A stretch of DNA of 55,416 nucleotides, taken from NCBI GenBank assembly GCA_015488555.1, contig WFNO01000093.1, positions 1-55,416 on the forward strand. Direction: 5' to 3'. Made by a program: the position numbers and the translations under genes. Below the pieces are notes generated by a model, which was not told where the DNA came from, searched no databases, and saw only the letters and a list, made by a program, of their open reading frames with translations. The number at the start of each line of letters is the position of its first letter. The first letter of the stretch is position 1. Source of the stretch: Gammaproteobacteria bacterium (lineage in GTDB: Bacteria > Pseudomonadota > Gammaproteobacteria > SZUA-140). This document shows positions 8,885-19,015 of this stretch, piece after piece.

Positions 8885-11116
8885 ATGACCCAGTCAGAAC
8901 GCCTGTTCGAAGTCCTGCTGGATCTGGAACGCGCCCGCCAGCGGGAACACCAGCTGCGCGTAGAATCGGAGGCCTTGCTCGAGGGTCTGCGCGCCATCAC
9001 CTTCTCGGAATCCACAGAGGCCCTTTTCAATGGCCTGGTGGAGGTGCTGCGTACTTTGTTTCCCTTCGACGAGGCCTTCATCCTGCAAAAAGTAGGCGAG
9101 GACCTGCTGCGCCCCATCGTCGCCACCGAATCGGGCATCCTGCACACCCGCTGGCGGCCCCGGGCCATGTTACGGCGGGTGCTGAACGGCAAACCCGCCG
9201 CCATCTTCGATGTCCTCGAGGTACCGGAGTGGCGTGAATCGGGCATCACCAATCACTGGCCCATCCGTTCCGCCTTGCACATCCAGCTCCACACGGGCCA
9301 TCAACCCGCTGTCCTGGTATGCACACATCACTCGCCTTGTCATTTCGGCCCCCACCATCTGCAACTGGTGGCTCGCTTCTCACCATTGGTCAGCCAAGCA
9401 CTGATCACGCTCGACCTGCGCCAGGCCCTCCGGGAACGCGACCGTTTTTTCGAATTGTCCCTGGATCTCATGGCCATCACCGGATTCGACGGCCGCTTCA
9501 AGCAATTCAACGAGGCCTGGACCCAAACCTTGGGACACGCACCGGAATATCTACGATCGCATGCCCTGCTCGAACTCGTCCATCCCGAACAGCGCCCGGA
9601 CATGGAGAAGGCCCTGCGTACAGTGGCCCACAGCAATGAACGCTGCGCCATTGAGGTGCAGTTCGTCTGCAACAATGGCGTCTATCGCTGGTTGTCCTGC
9701 AGCCTGGCCGCCTATCCCAGTGAACGGCTCTATTATGTTGCAGCGCGCGATGTCACTGATCGGGTACATGCCCAGCAACGCCTGGTCTACGACACCCGCC
9801 ACGACGCCCTCACCGGACTGCTCAACCGTACCGGATTCCTGGAACGCCTGGAAGAAGCCCTCCAACACCATCGGGCGGACGGCAACCGCCGTTTCGCCAT
9901 CTTGTTCCTGGACCTGGACCGCTTCAAGCTCATCAACGACAGCCTGGGCCATCTCGCCGGCGACGAGCTGCTGGTGGAGATCGCCCGCCGCCTGCGCGCC
10001 ACCCTGCGCAACGAAGACGTGGTGGGACGCCTCGGCGGTGACGAGTTCATCGTCCTCATGCCGGAGGTCCAGGACGTCTCCGAAGCCGTACACTTGGCGG
10101 AGCGCCTCCTAAAGCGCCTCAAGAAACCGCTGGAGATCTTCGGCCACGAGGTCTTCACCACCGCCAGCATAGGCATCACGCTCAGTACTCCCGAATACCG
10201 CAACGCCGACGAGATCCTGCGCGACGCCGACATCGCCATGTATTTCGCCAAGGCCCAGGGCAAATCCCGCTACGCCGTCTTCGATCGCAGCATGCACGAG
10301 AACGCCGTCGCCCAACTGCAACTGGAGAACGACCTGCGCCGGGCCCTGGCCAACGACGAATTCGTGCTCCACTATCAACCCATCGTCTCCCTCAAGACAG
10401 GCACCATTAGCGGCTTCGAATCCCTGATCCGCTGGCGCCATCCGCTAAAGGGCCTGATCTCCCCCGTGGATTTCATCCCGGTGGCCGAAGAAACCGGGCT
10501 CATCGTGCCGCTGGGCGAATGGATCATGCGCCAGGCCTGCCGCCAGCTACGCCGGTGGCAACAGCACTTCCCCTCTCTTTCCAACTTGACCATGAACATC
10601 AATATCTCAGACCGGCAGTTCTGGCAGCAGCAATTCGCTCGCAAGGTCCAACACATCCTACAAGAAGAAGAAATCGACCCGGCAACCGTAGCCTTGGAAA
10701 TCACCGAGAGTGTCATCATGCACGACGCCGTCAAGGCGGCCCGGCTGTTCCGCAAACTCAAGGCCACCGGCGTCAACATCTTCATCGACGATTTCGGGAC
10801 CGGCTATTCCTCACTCAGCTATCTACACCGCTTCCAGTTCGACGGTCTCAAAATCGACCGTTCCTTCATCACGGGCATGGAGACCAAGAAGACCAACCTT
10901 GAACTGGTGAGTACCATCATCCTGCTGGCCAAGAACTTGCAACTGCACGTGGTGGCCGAAGGCGTGGAAACCGAGAACCAGGCCCTGCTGCTCCGGGAAC
11001 TGAACTGCGAGTGGGTGCAAGGCTTCCTCTCTTCCCGCCCCTTGCCCGCCGAAGGCGCCGAAGCCCTGTTGGTGGAACAGGTCTTCCGGCAGAAACGCTT
11101 GCTCAACTGGAGCTGA
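8885..11116 (+). CDS. GAF-PAS-GGDEF-EAL cyclic-di-GMP signalling protein
   Basis: The protein has 743 residues. After a short coiled coil there is a GAF-like domain (about 40-180), a PAS domain (about 185-300), a GGDEF domain and an EAL domain. The GGDEF active site is intact (RLGGDEF) and an inhibitory-site RxxD (RNED) lies five residues before it. In the EAL domain the signature reads ESL in place of EAL (GFESLIRWRHP), keeping the catalytic glutamate. Other metal ligands are present: NINISDRQF, LEITES, IDDFGTGYS and EGVETENQ. Both synthase and phosphodiesterase activities are therefore possible. ATG 8885 was chosen for its AGGAG site and for starting 11 bp after the FIST gene. No transmembrane segment is seen, so sensing is probably cytoplasmic. 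Confidence 0.92.
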   Translation: MTQSERLFEVLLDLERARQREHQLRVESEALLEGLRAITFSESTEALFNGLVEVLRTLFPFDEAFILQKVGEDLLRPIVATESGILHTRWRPRAMLRRVLNGKPAAIFDVLEVPEWRESGITNHWPIRSALHIQLHTGHQPAVLVCTHHSPCHFGPHHLQLVARFSPLVSQALITLDLRQALRERDRFFELSLDLMAITGFDGRFKQFNEAWTQTLGHAPEYLRSHALLELVHPEQRPDMEKALRTVAHSNERCAIEVQFVCNNGVYRWLSCSLAAYPSERLYYVAARDVTDRVHAQQRLVYDTRHDALTGLLNRTGFLERLEEALQHHRADGNRRFAILFLDLDRFKLINDSLGHLAGDELLVEIARRLRATLRNEDVVGRLGGDEFIVLMPEVQDVSEAVHLAERLLKRLKKPLEIFGHEVFTTASIGITLSTPEYRNADEILRDADIAMYFAKAQGKSRYAVFDRSMHENAVAQLQLENDLRRALANDEFVLHYQPIVSLKTGTISGFESLIRWRHPLKGLISPVDFIPVAEETGLIVPLGEWIMRQACRQLRRWQQHFPSLSNLTMNINISDRQFWQQQFARKVQHILQEEEIDPATVALEITESVIMHDAVKAARLFRKLKATGVNIFIDDFGTGYSSLSYLHRFQFDGLKIDRSFITGMETKKTNLELVSTIILLAKNLQLHVVAEGVETENQALLLRELNCEWVQGFLSSRPLPAEGAEALLVEQVFRQKRLLNWS

Positions 11117-11139
11117 GTCCGATCGGCCACAGCGACAAC

Positions 11140-11156
11140 TGCACCGTCTTGATGCA
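11140..11156 (+). promoter_or_regulatory. Predicted NtrC-binding site upstream of ureD
   Basis: TGCACCGTCTTGATGCA matches the 17-bp NtrC enhancer pattern (TGCACC-N5-GGTGCA) with one mismatch. It lies about 175 bp upstream of the sigma-54 promoter, a normal enhancer distance. The factor assignment is inference from motif and neighbouring genes. Confidence 0.6.
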
Positions 11157-11170
11157 CCCCCGGCACATCC

Positions 11171-11187
11171 CGAACGATCATGGTGCA
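11171..11187 (+). promoter_or_regulatory. Second NtrC-like site (one good half)
   Basis: The right half CATGGTGCA is a perfect NtrC half-site; the left half is degenerate. It lies 15 bp after the stronger site at 11140-11156, so the pair could hold two dimers. Confidence 0.45.
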
Positions 11188-11330
11188 AATCGCATCCGTG
11201 AAGATGTGTCCGTTTTGAAGCACCTCGAAGACCTCGACAGTCCACCTCGCCCGTAAACAAAGGCATAATTTCTTCTATTTCAATGCATTGAGAAACGAAC
11301 TCCCCTCCTTCCTCCCATCCGCATCCCATC

Positions 11331-11346
11331 TGGCGTGCACCTTGCA
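11331..11346 (+). promoter_or_regulatory. Sigma-54 (RpoN) promoter for the urease operon
   Basis: TGGCGTGCACCTTGCA has the invariant GG and GC dinucleotides separated by 10 bp, matching the -24/-12 consensus TGGCAC-N5-TTGC. It ends 95 bp upstream of ureD. The rest of the 325-bp gap 11117-11441 shows only the two NtrC-like sites. Confidence 0.75.
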
Positions 11347-11441
11347 TTTACGCATGCCAGGCACGGTATCCGAAATCGAGCGTACTCAAATCGTTCCCTG
11401 ACCTGATCGTTCACAAAATAGCTCGTAAGTCGTTCAAGGCA

Positions 11442-12296
11442 ATGCCTGTCGTGGTCGAAAATAGCGCCTCCTGGGAAGGTCGAATTGAGCTGTGCTATGT
11501 GCGCAAGTCCCAGCGCAGCTACCTCGCCCATAGTCGCCATCGTGGTCCTCTACGCGTGCAGCGCCCTTTCCATCCCGAAGGACCCGAGGTCTGCCATACC
11601 TATCTACTGCATCCTCCAGGCGGTGTCGTGTGCAGCGATCGCCTGCAGATCCACGTCCGGGCCGCCGCCGGCAGCCATGTCCTGCTCACTACTCCCGGAG
11701 CCGGAAAACTCTACCGCAGCACGGGCCGGCACCAGGCCCGAGTCGTCCAGCACCTGGCCGTGGAACGAGGAGCCACCGTGGAATGGCTGCCGCAGGAAAA
11801 CATCTTCTACGACGGCGCCCGCTGCGAAGTGCTGACGCGCGTGGACCTGTCGCGTGGAGGCCACTTCCTGGGCTGGGAGATCGACTGCCTGGGACGGCCG
11901 GCCAGTGACGAGCGTTTCACCAGCGGCTCCGTACGCCTGCGCCTCGAGTTGTGGCGCGATGATGAGCCGCTGTGGCTGGAGCGCAACTGCTTCACGGGCG
12001 GCGCGACCGTCATGGACGCCGCCTGGGGCCTGCAGGGCCTGCCGGTCACCGCCACTTTGGTGTGCGCGCCGACGCCGCCGGAACTGGCCCCGAAACTGAC
12101 CAGTGCATTGCGCGGGCGGATCAAAACCCGCAACCGCATTTCGTTCGCCGTCACCGCATTGGAAGAAGTCCTGATCTGCCGCGTCCTCTGCCGCCAGTCC
12201 CATGAGGCGCGCCGCCTCCTGGAAGAGGCCTGGCGCGTGCTGCGCCCGGCGCTCTGCGGGCGCAATGCCATCCCGCCGCGGATCTGGAACACCTGA
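11442..12296 (+). CDS. ureD: Urease accessory protein UreD
   Basis: UreD is the scaffold that binds apo-urease and, with UreF and UreG, delivers nickel. The 284-residue product has the family motifs GPLRVQRPFHPEG (near residue 33), HPPGGVV (near 57) and LLTTPGAGKLYRS (near 81). The start at ATG 11442 gives the normal N-terminus (SWEGRIELCY). It is first in the operon, 42 bp before ureA, and lies behind the sigma-54 promoter. Confidence 0.93.
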   Translation: MPVVVENSASWEGRIELCYVRKSQRSYLAHSRHRGPLRVQRPFHPEGPEVCHTYLLHPPGGVVCSDRLQIHVRAAAGSHVLLTTPGAGKLYRSTGRHQARVVQHLAVERGATVEWLPQENIFYDGARCEVLTRVDLSRGGHFLGWEIDCLGRPASDERFTSGSVRLRLELWRDDEPLWLERNCFTGGATVMDAAWGLQGLPVTATLVCAPTPPELAPKLTSALRGRIKTRNRISFAVTALEEVLICRVLCRQSHEARRLLEEAWRVLRPALCGRNAIPPRIWNT

Positions 12297-12338
12297 ATTC
12301 GCTTGCCCGAATGCCGGTAACCATGGAGAACACTGCCG

Positions 12339-12641
12339 ATGGAACTGTCACCCAGAGAAAAAGACAAGCTGCTGATCTTCACCGCCGCCCTGCTGGCCGA
12401 GCGCCGCAAGGCCCGGGGCTTGAAACTCAATTATCCAGAAGCGGTGGCCTATATCACAGCCGCCATCATGGAAGGGGCGCGCGAGGGCCGCAACGTGGCC
12501 GAATTGATGAGCTACGGCACCACCCTGCTCACGCGCGAGGACGTCATGGAAGGCGTGCCGGAAATGATCCCGGAAGTGCAGGTGGAGGCCACCTTTCCCG
12601 ACGGTACCAAGCTGGTCACCGTGCACAACCCCATTCCCTGA
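12339..12641 (+). CDS. ureA: Urease gamma subunit
   Basis: The 100-residue product is the standard size and begins [20 protein letters not shown], the usual UreA N-terminus. The conserved segment [18 protein letters not shown] follows. It packs with UreB and UreC in the (alpha-beta-gamma)3 urease. A separate gamma subunit, not a gamma-beta fusion, is the usual arrangement in Proteobacteria. Confidence 0.97.
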   Translation: MELSPREKDKLLIFTAALLAERRKARGLKLNYPEAVAYITAAIMEGAREGRNVAELMSYGTTLLTREDVMEGVPEMIPEVQVEATFPDGTKLVTVHNPIP

Positions 12642-12674
12642 AACGACCGCGATCATCAATCGGAGGAGGACATC

Positions 12675-13000
12675 ATGACCGCACCGCTCGTCCCGGGCGA
12701 ACTGTGCCCTGCCCCTGGAGAGATCGAACTCAATGCCGGCCGCCGGACCGTGACCCTCACGGTGGCCAACCGCGGCGACCGGCCCATCCAGGTGGGTTCC
12801 CACTATCATTTCCATGAAACCAATCCGGCCCTGGTCTTCGACCGCAAGGCAGCGCGCGGCTTTCGCCTCGACATCCCCGCCGGCACCGCCGTGCGTTTCG
12901 AACCCGGCCAGGAACGCGAGGTCACCCTGGTGGCCTATGGCGGCGCGCGCCGCGTCTACGGTTTCCGGGCCGCGGTGATGGGCACCCTGGAGGCCCCGTC

Positions 13001-13004
<4 letters not shown>
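12675..13004 (+). CDS. ureB: Urease beta subunit
   Basis: The 109-residue product has the UreB signatures [20 protein letters not shown] and [17 protein letters not shown] strong ribosome-binding site (GGAGGAGG) precedes the start. The final four bases overlap the ureC start (ATGA), so translation is coupled. Confidence 0.97.
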
Positions 13005-14704
<1,700 letters not shown>

Positions 14705-14794
14705 ATGTCATGCGCTTCCCGCGGTATAGAACGCCAGCAAGAAAGACTATGGAAAGATCCTCTTCCATCCCAACTTCAGCACTCACCTGGCACC

Positions 14795-15523
14795 ATGCGG
14801 TTCATGGGCACTGAATCTTGGCCGGTCCAGGAGCCGGAGACGGACGCCTTTCCGTTACACCTGCTGCAGCTGTGCAGTCCGGCCCTGCCCGTGGGAGCCT
14901 ATGCCTACTCGGGCGGTCTGGAACAGGCGGTGGCGGCGGGGTGGGTGCGCGACGAGTCCGGCGCGGGCGCTTGGATCACCGGGGTCCTGGAGCATGCACT
15001 CGCGCAACTGGACGTACCGGTGCTGTTGCGGCTCCATCGAGCCTGGCAGGCCGGCGATCAGGAAACCGTTAGGTACTGGAGCCGGCTGTTGCTGGCCTGC
15101 CGGGAGAGCGCCGAGCTGCGCGCCGAGGACCGGCATCTGGGCACCGCCCTGGCGCGACTGCTCGCCGATCTGGGCGTGGAGGAGGCCAGGTCCTGGCGCG
15201 AGGAACCCGCCTGCACCTGGGCGGCCATGTTCGCCCTCGCCGGCCACCACTGGGACATTCCCGCGCGGGTACTGGCACAGGGCTATCTCTGGAGCTGGTG
15301 CGAAAACCAGATGGCCGCGGCCGTCAAGCTGATCCCCCTGGGGCAGACCGCCGGCCAGCGCATCCTGCTGCAATGCACGGCCCGCATCCCTGCCTGCGTG
15401 CGGCGCGGCGAGACCCTGGCCGCCGATGCAGGCGCCGAAGAAAAGGTGGGCGCCGGCGCCCCGGCGCTGGCCATGGCCAGCGCCCTGCACGAGTCCCAGT
15501 ATTGCCGCCTGTTCCGCTCATGA
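14795..15523 (+). CDS. ureF: Urease accessory protein UreF
   Basis: UreF forms the GTPase-regulating bridge between UreD and UreG during nickel insertion. The family core LQLCSPALPVGAYAYSGGLE is near the N-terminus and the helical C-terminus is complete. The frame is open back to 14705, right after ureC, but the first 30 codons of that longer version do not look like UreF. ATG 14795 gives a 242-residue protein of usual length; ATG 14804 is an alternative. No strong ribosome-binding site marks any of these starts. Confidence 0.88.
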   Translation: MRFMGTESWPVQEPETDAFPLHLLQLCSPALPVGAYAYSGGLEQAVAAGWVRDESGAGAWITGVLEHALAQLDVPVLLRLHRAWQAGDQETVRYWSRLLLACRESAELRAEDRHLGTALARLLADLGVEEARSWREEPACTWAAMFALAGHHWDIPARVLAQGYLWSWCENQMAAAVKLIPLGQTAGQRILLQCTARIPACVRRGETLAADAGAEEKVGAGAPALAMASALHESQYCRLFRS

Positions 15524-15585
15524 TGGTGATGGGCAAGACCACTGCTGCCATCTGAATCCGGATTCCGAAGAAAGGAGAGTAAACC

Positions 15586-16221
15586 ATGAACGAAGCAAAT
15601 GAAGCACGAGTCCTGCGCGTGGGCATCGGCGGGCCGGTGGGTTCCGGCAAGACCGCACTGGTGCTGCAACTGTGCCGCGCCCTGCGCCACCGCTACCAGC
15701 TCGCCGTGGTCACCAACGACATCTATACCCAAGAGGACGCCCAATTCCTGGAACGCCACCAGGCCCTGGAGCCGGAACGCATCCTGGGCGTAGAAACCGG
15801 GGGCTGCCCGCACACCGCCATTCGCGAAGACGCCTCCATGAATCTCGGGGCCATCGCCCAGCTCCAGCAGCGCTTTCCCGATCTGGACCTGGTACTGGTA
15901 GAAAGCGGTGGCGACAACCTGAGCGCCACTTTCAGCCCGGAACTCGTGGACCTCACCCTCTACGTCATCGACGTCTCGGCCGGTGACAAGATTCCGCGCA
16001 AAGGAGGTCCGGGTATCACGCATTCCGATCTGCTCGTCATCAACAAGATCGACCTGGCTCCGTACGTGGGGGCCTCCCTGGAGGTGATGGCGACCGACGC
16101 ACGGCGCATGCGCGGTGAACGCCCCTTTCTGTTCACCAATCTCAAAACGGGGCAGGGCATCGAGAATATTATTGCCTTTATCGAGCACGAGCGCCGACCT
16201 ACACACACGAGAGCACCATAA
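15586..16221 (+). CDS. ureG: Urease accessory GTPase UreG
   Basis: UreG is the nickel-carrying SIMIBI-class GTPase. The 211-residue protein has the P-loop [11 protein letters not shown], the metal-binding Cys-Pro-His in [16 protein letters not shown], the ESGGDNL switch region and NKIDLA for guanine recognition. A good ribosome-binding site (AAAGGAGAG) precedes the start. There is no His-rich N-terminal extension that would replace UreE as a nickel store. Confidence 0.97.
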   Translation: MNEANEARVLRVGIGGPVGSGKTALVLQLCRALRHRYQLAVVTNDIYTQEDAQFLERHQALEPERILGVETGGCPHTAIREDASMNLGAIAQLQQRFPDLDLVLVESGGDNLSATFSPELVDLTLYVIDVSAGDKIPRKGGPGITHSDLLVINKIDLAPYVGASLEVMATDARRMRGERPFLFTNLKTGQGIENIIAFIEHERRPTHTRAP

Positions 16222-16224
16222 AGA

Positions 16225-16288
16225 TGCACCCCTCCCGATGTGCACCATACAAAAACAAAACCCGTGCGGGCTGTGCGACATTGGTGCA
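16225..16288 (+). promoter_or_regulatory. NtrC-like sites upstream of the porin-urt operon
   Basis: TGCACC half-sites occur at 16225-16230 and 16241-16246. A 17-bp site, TGTGCGACATTGGTGCA, lies at 16272-16288, and its right half ATTGGTGCA is perfect. They are 77-140 bp upstream of the sigma-54 sequence, which suits an enhancer. The left half of the best site is degenerate, so binding strength is uncertain. Confidence 0.5.
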
Positions 16289-16364
16289 AACCAGAATGTC
16301 TCGATCGAAGCAGCTCATAAGGAAATCGTTTTCGATTCATGTAGTTAACCTATCTTTCCAATAG

Positions 16365-16380
16365 TGGTACAAACCTTGCT
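16365..16380 (+). promoter_or_regulatory. Sigma-54 (RpoN) promoter for the porin-urtABCDE operon
   Basis: TGGTACAAACCTTGCT has GG-N10-GC with a perfect TTGCT -12 element and a one-base deviation in the -24 element. It ends 85 bp before the porin start. Confidence 0.75.
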
Positions 16381-16465
16381 AATCCGTATGGCGGCGTTTT
16401 ATTTGGTGCAACACCGCACTGCCGCCTAAGAACAAATTAGAACAAAGATGAGGAGGAAACCTTAC

Positions 16466-17578
16466 ATGTCTTTCAAGATGCGTCCTTCTGCCCTGAGCCT
16501 GGCCACGGGCCTGGCCCTGGCAACCGCACCGCTGGCGAGCACCGCCGTGTATGCCGGCGCCAAGATCGAGATCGACGACACCAAATGGGTCAGCGTGGGC
16601 GCGGGATTGCGCACCAGCTTCGTCTCCATGGAAAAGGGCGCACCCAACAACGACGATCGTTCCAAGGACTTCCAGGTCGAGAACATGCGGCTCTACGTCA
16701 GCGGCCAGATCCACGAGAACGTCTTTCTGGAATTCAACACCGAGCGTTCCGTGGATTCGGACGGCGACCAGAACATCCGCGTCCTGGACGCCGTGGCCAA
16801 GTTCGAATTCTCGGACCTGGCCAACGTCTGGATGGGCCGCTTCCTGCCACCCAGCGACCGCTCCAACCTGGACGGCCCGTATTATCTGAACACCTGGAGC
16901 TTCCCCATGCCCCAGGCCTACCCGGCCATCTTCGCCGGGCGCGACAACGGCGTGGCTTTCTGGGGACGGGTCAACGGCGGCCAGTTCAAATATCAACTCG
17001 GCGCCTTCGAGGGCACCGACGGCGCGCCCAACATGGAAGACAGCCTGCTCTATGCCGCGCGCCTGACCTTCAATTTCTGGGATCCAGAACCGGGCTATTA
17101 CAACAACAGCACCTATTACGGCGCCCAGGACGTGCTGGCCCTGGGGCTGGTCTATCAGACCCAGAGCGACGCCGCCGGTACAAGCGTCAATCCCGTGGAT
17201 TTCACCGGCTGGAGTGTGGACGGCCTGCTGGAGAAGAAACTGGCCGGCGGCGGGGTGGTGAATCTGGAATTCACCTACTACGACTACGAGGGCAACCCGG
17301 TGCTGGGCGGCAGCGACGCCACGGGCTATTTCGTGGTGGCCTCCTATCTGCTGGGCCAGCCCACCGGCATGGGCCGCCTGCAGCCCATCACCCGCTACCA
17401 GAACCTGGACGTGGACGGCGGCAGCGAGACCACCGTCTGGGAGCTGGGCCTGCACTACGTCATCGACGGCCACAACGCCCGCATCTCCGCGGTCTACGGC
17501 AACACCGAAGTGGACCCGGCCTCGGGGCCGTCCGCCGACGCCGATCAGTTCCTGGTGGGCCTGCAATTGCAGATCTAG
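16466..17578 (+). CDS. Outer-membrane porin, probably for urea or short amides
   Basis: The 370-residue product has a signal peptide ending in VYAGA, then a beta-strand-rich sequence of the phosphate-selective-porin/OprO-like type, with alternating hydrophobic strands and aspartate/glycine-rich turns. It ends in a short strand (FLVGLQLQI), as outer-membrane barrels do. ATG 16466 was chosen over ATG 16448 because GAGGAGG sits between them. It lies between a sigma-54 promoter and urtA with a 61-bp gap. A role in bringing urea or related nitrogen compounds across the outer membrane is inferred from position only. Confidence 0.82.
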   Translation: MSFKMRPSALSLATGLALATAPLASTAVYAGAKIEIDDTKWVSVGAGLRTSFVSMEKGAPNNDDRSKDFQVENMRLYVSGQIHENVFLEFNTERSVDSDGDQNIRVLDAVAKFEFSDLANVWMGRFLPPSDRSNLDGPYYLNTWSFPMPQAYPAIFAGRDNGVAFWGRVNGGQFKYQLGAFEGTDGAPNMEDSLLYAARLTFNFWDPEPGYYNNSTYYGAQDVLALGLVYQTQSDAAGTSVNPVDFTGWSVDGLLEKKLAGGGVVNLEFTYYDYEGNPVLGGSDATGYFVVASYLLGQPTGMGRLQPITRYQNLDVDGGSETTVWELGLHYVIDGHNARISAVYGNTEVDPASGPSADADQFLVGLQLQI

Positions 17579-17639
17579 GCACGGATTCGAACAGACGATG
17601 AACCCAATCAACTAGAGAAAATCAACTAGGAGAAAGTCG

Positions 17640-18929
17640 ATGAACACGATACACGAACGATTGCTGGCTACCGTCGCTGCGATCGCCCTGGGCGTCACGG
17701 CCCTGAATGCTCAGGCCGGTGATACCATCAAGGTGGGCGTGTTGCATTCCCTCTCGGGCACCATGGCCATCAGCGAGACCACCCTCAAGGACACCGTGCT
17801 CATGCTGGTGGAAGAGCAGAACAAGAAGGGCGGTCTGCTGGGCAAGAAGCTGGAGGCCGTGGTGGTGGATCCGGCCTCCAACTGGCCGTTGTTCGCGGAA
17901 AAGGCGCGCGAGCTGTTGCAAAAGCACAAGGTGGACGTGGTGTTCGGCTGCTGGACCTCCGTGTCCCGCAAGTCGGTGCTGCCGGTGTTCGAGGAACTCA
18001 ACGGCATCCTCTTCTATCCGGTGCAGTACGAGGGTGAGGAGTCCTCGCGCAACGTCTTCTACACTGGCGCGGCCCCCAATCAGCAGGCCATCCCCGCCGT
18101 GGACTATCTCATGAACGAGCTGGGCGTGGAGCGCTGGGTGCTCGCCGGCACCGACTACGTCTATCCGCGCACCACCAACAAGATCCTGCAGGCCTACCTG
18201 AAGTCCAAGGGGGTCAAGGACGAGGACATCATGATCAACTACACCCCCTTCGGTCATTCCGACTGGCAGAGCATCGTCGCCGAGATCAAGAAGTTCGGCT
18301 CCGCCGGCAAGAAGACCGCCGTGGTCTCCACCATCAATGGCGACGCCAACGTGCCCTTCTACAAGGAACTGGCCAACCAGGGCATCTCCGCCGAGGATAT
18401 CCCGGTGGTGGCCTTCTCCGTGGGTGAGGAAGAACTGTCGGGCATCGACACCAAACCCCTGGTGGGGCATCTGGCCGCCTGGAACTATTTCATGAGCGTG
18501 GACACCGAGGAAAACGAGGAATTCATCGAGAAGTGGCACGCCTTCATCAAGGACGAGGACCGCGTCACCAACGACCCCATGGAAGCCCATGTCATCGGCT
18601 TCAACATGTGGGTAAAAGCGGTGGAGAAGGCCGGCACCACCGATCCCGATGCCGTGATCGACGCCATGATCGGAGTCACCGTGCCCAACCTGAGTGGCGG
18701 CTACGCCACCATGATGCCCAATCACCACATCACCAAGCCGGTGCTCATCGGTGAGATCCAGGAAGACGGGCAGTTCGAAGTGGTCTGGCAGACGCCGGGC
18801 ACGGTGGTGGGCGATGCCTGGTCCGACTATCTGCCGGGCAGTCGCGACATCATCTCCGACTGGCGCGCGCCGCTGAGCTGCGGCAACTACAACGTCAAGA
18901 CCGGCAAGTGCTCGGGACAAAACTTCTGA
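17640..18929 (+). CDS. urtA: Urea ABC transporter substrate-binding protein UrtA
   Basis: This periplasmic binding protein for urea has 429 residues and a signal peptide ending near ALNAQA. The UrtA signatures HSLSGTMAISETTLKDTVLM and DPASNWPLFAEKARELL follow. The C-terminus CGNYNVKTGKCSGQNF is typical. It starts after AGGAGAAA and is followed by a GC-rich stem-loop before urtB. The FmdD/UrtA family also includes short-chain amide binders, but the complete urtABCDE set beside urease supports urea. Confidence 0.95.
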   Translation: MNTIHERLLATVAAIALGVTALNAQAGDTIKVGVLHSLSGTMAISETTLKDTVLMLVEEQNKKGGLLGKKLEAVVVDPASNWPLFAEKARELLQKHKVDVVFGCWTSVSRKSVLPVFEELNGILFYPVQYEGEESSRNVFYTGAAPNQQAIPAVDYLMNELGVERWVLAGTDYVYPRTTNKILQAYLKSKGVKDEDIMINYTPFGHSDWQSIVAEIKKFGSAGKKTAVVSTINGDANVPFYKELANQGISAEDIPVVAFSVGEEELSGIDTKPLVGHLAAWNYFMSVDTEENEEFIEKWHAFIKDEDRVTNDPMEAHVIGFNMWVKAVEKAGTTDPDAVIDAMIGVTVPNLSGGYATMMPNHHITKPVLIGEIQEDGQFEVVWQTPGTVVGDAWSDYLPGSRDIISDWRAPLSCGNYNVKTGKCSGQNF

Positions 18930-18940
18930 GCACTCCAATG

Positions 18941-18968
18941 GAAGGCGCTGCCGCGCGGCGGCGCCTTC
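18941..18968 (+). terminator. Intercistronic stem-loop between urtA and urtB
   Basis: GAAGGCGCTGCC and GGCGGCGCCTTC form a nearly perfect 12-bp stem around a GCGC loop. There is no T-run after it, so it is more likely an mRNA-stabilising or partial-termination element. Such elements let the binding protein be made in excess over the membrane subunits. Confidence 0.55.
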
Positions 18969-19015
18969 ATCCCTGATCCACACCACCTGAATCCATAAGG
19001 AGGAGAAGTCGCTCC

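Noticed and set aside
14705-14794. Remnant of ureE between ureC and ureF
   Set aside because: The 90 bases encode no His-rich or UreE-like segment in any frame.
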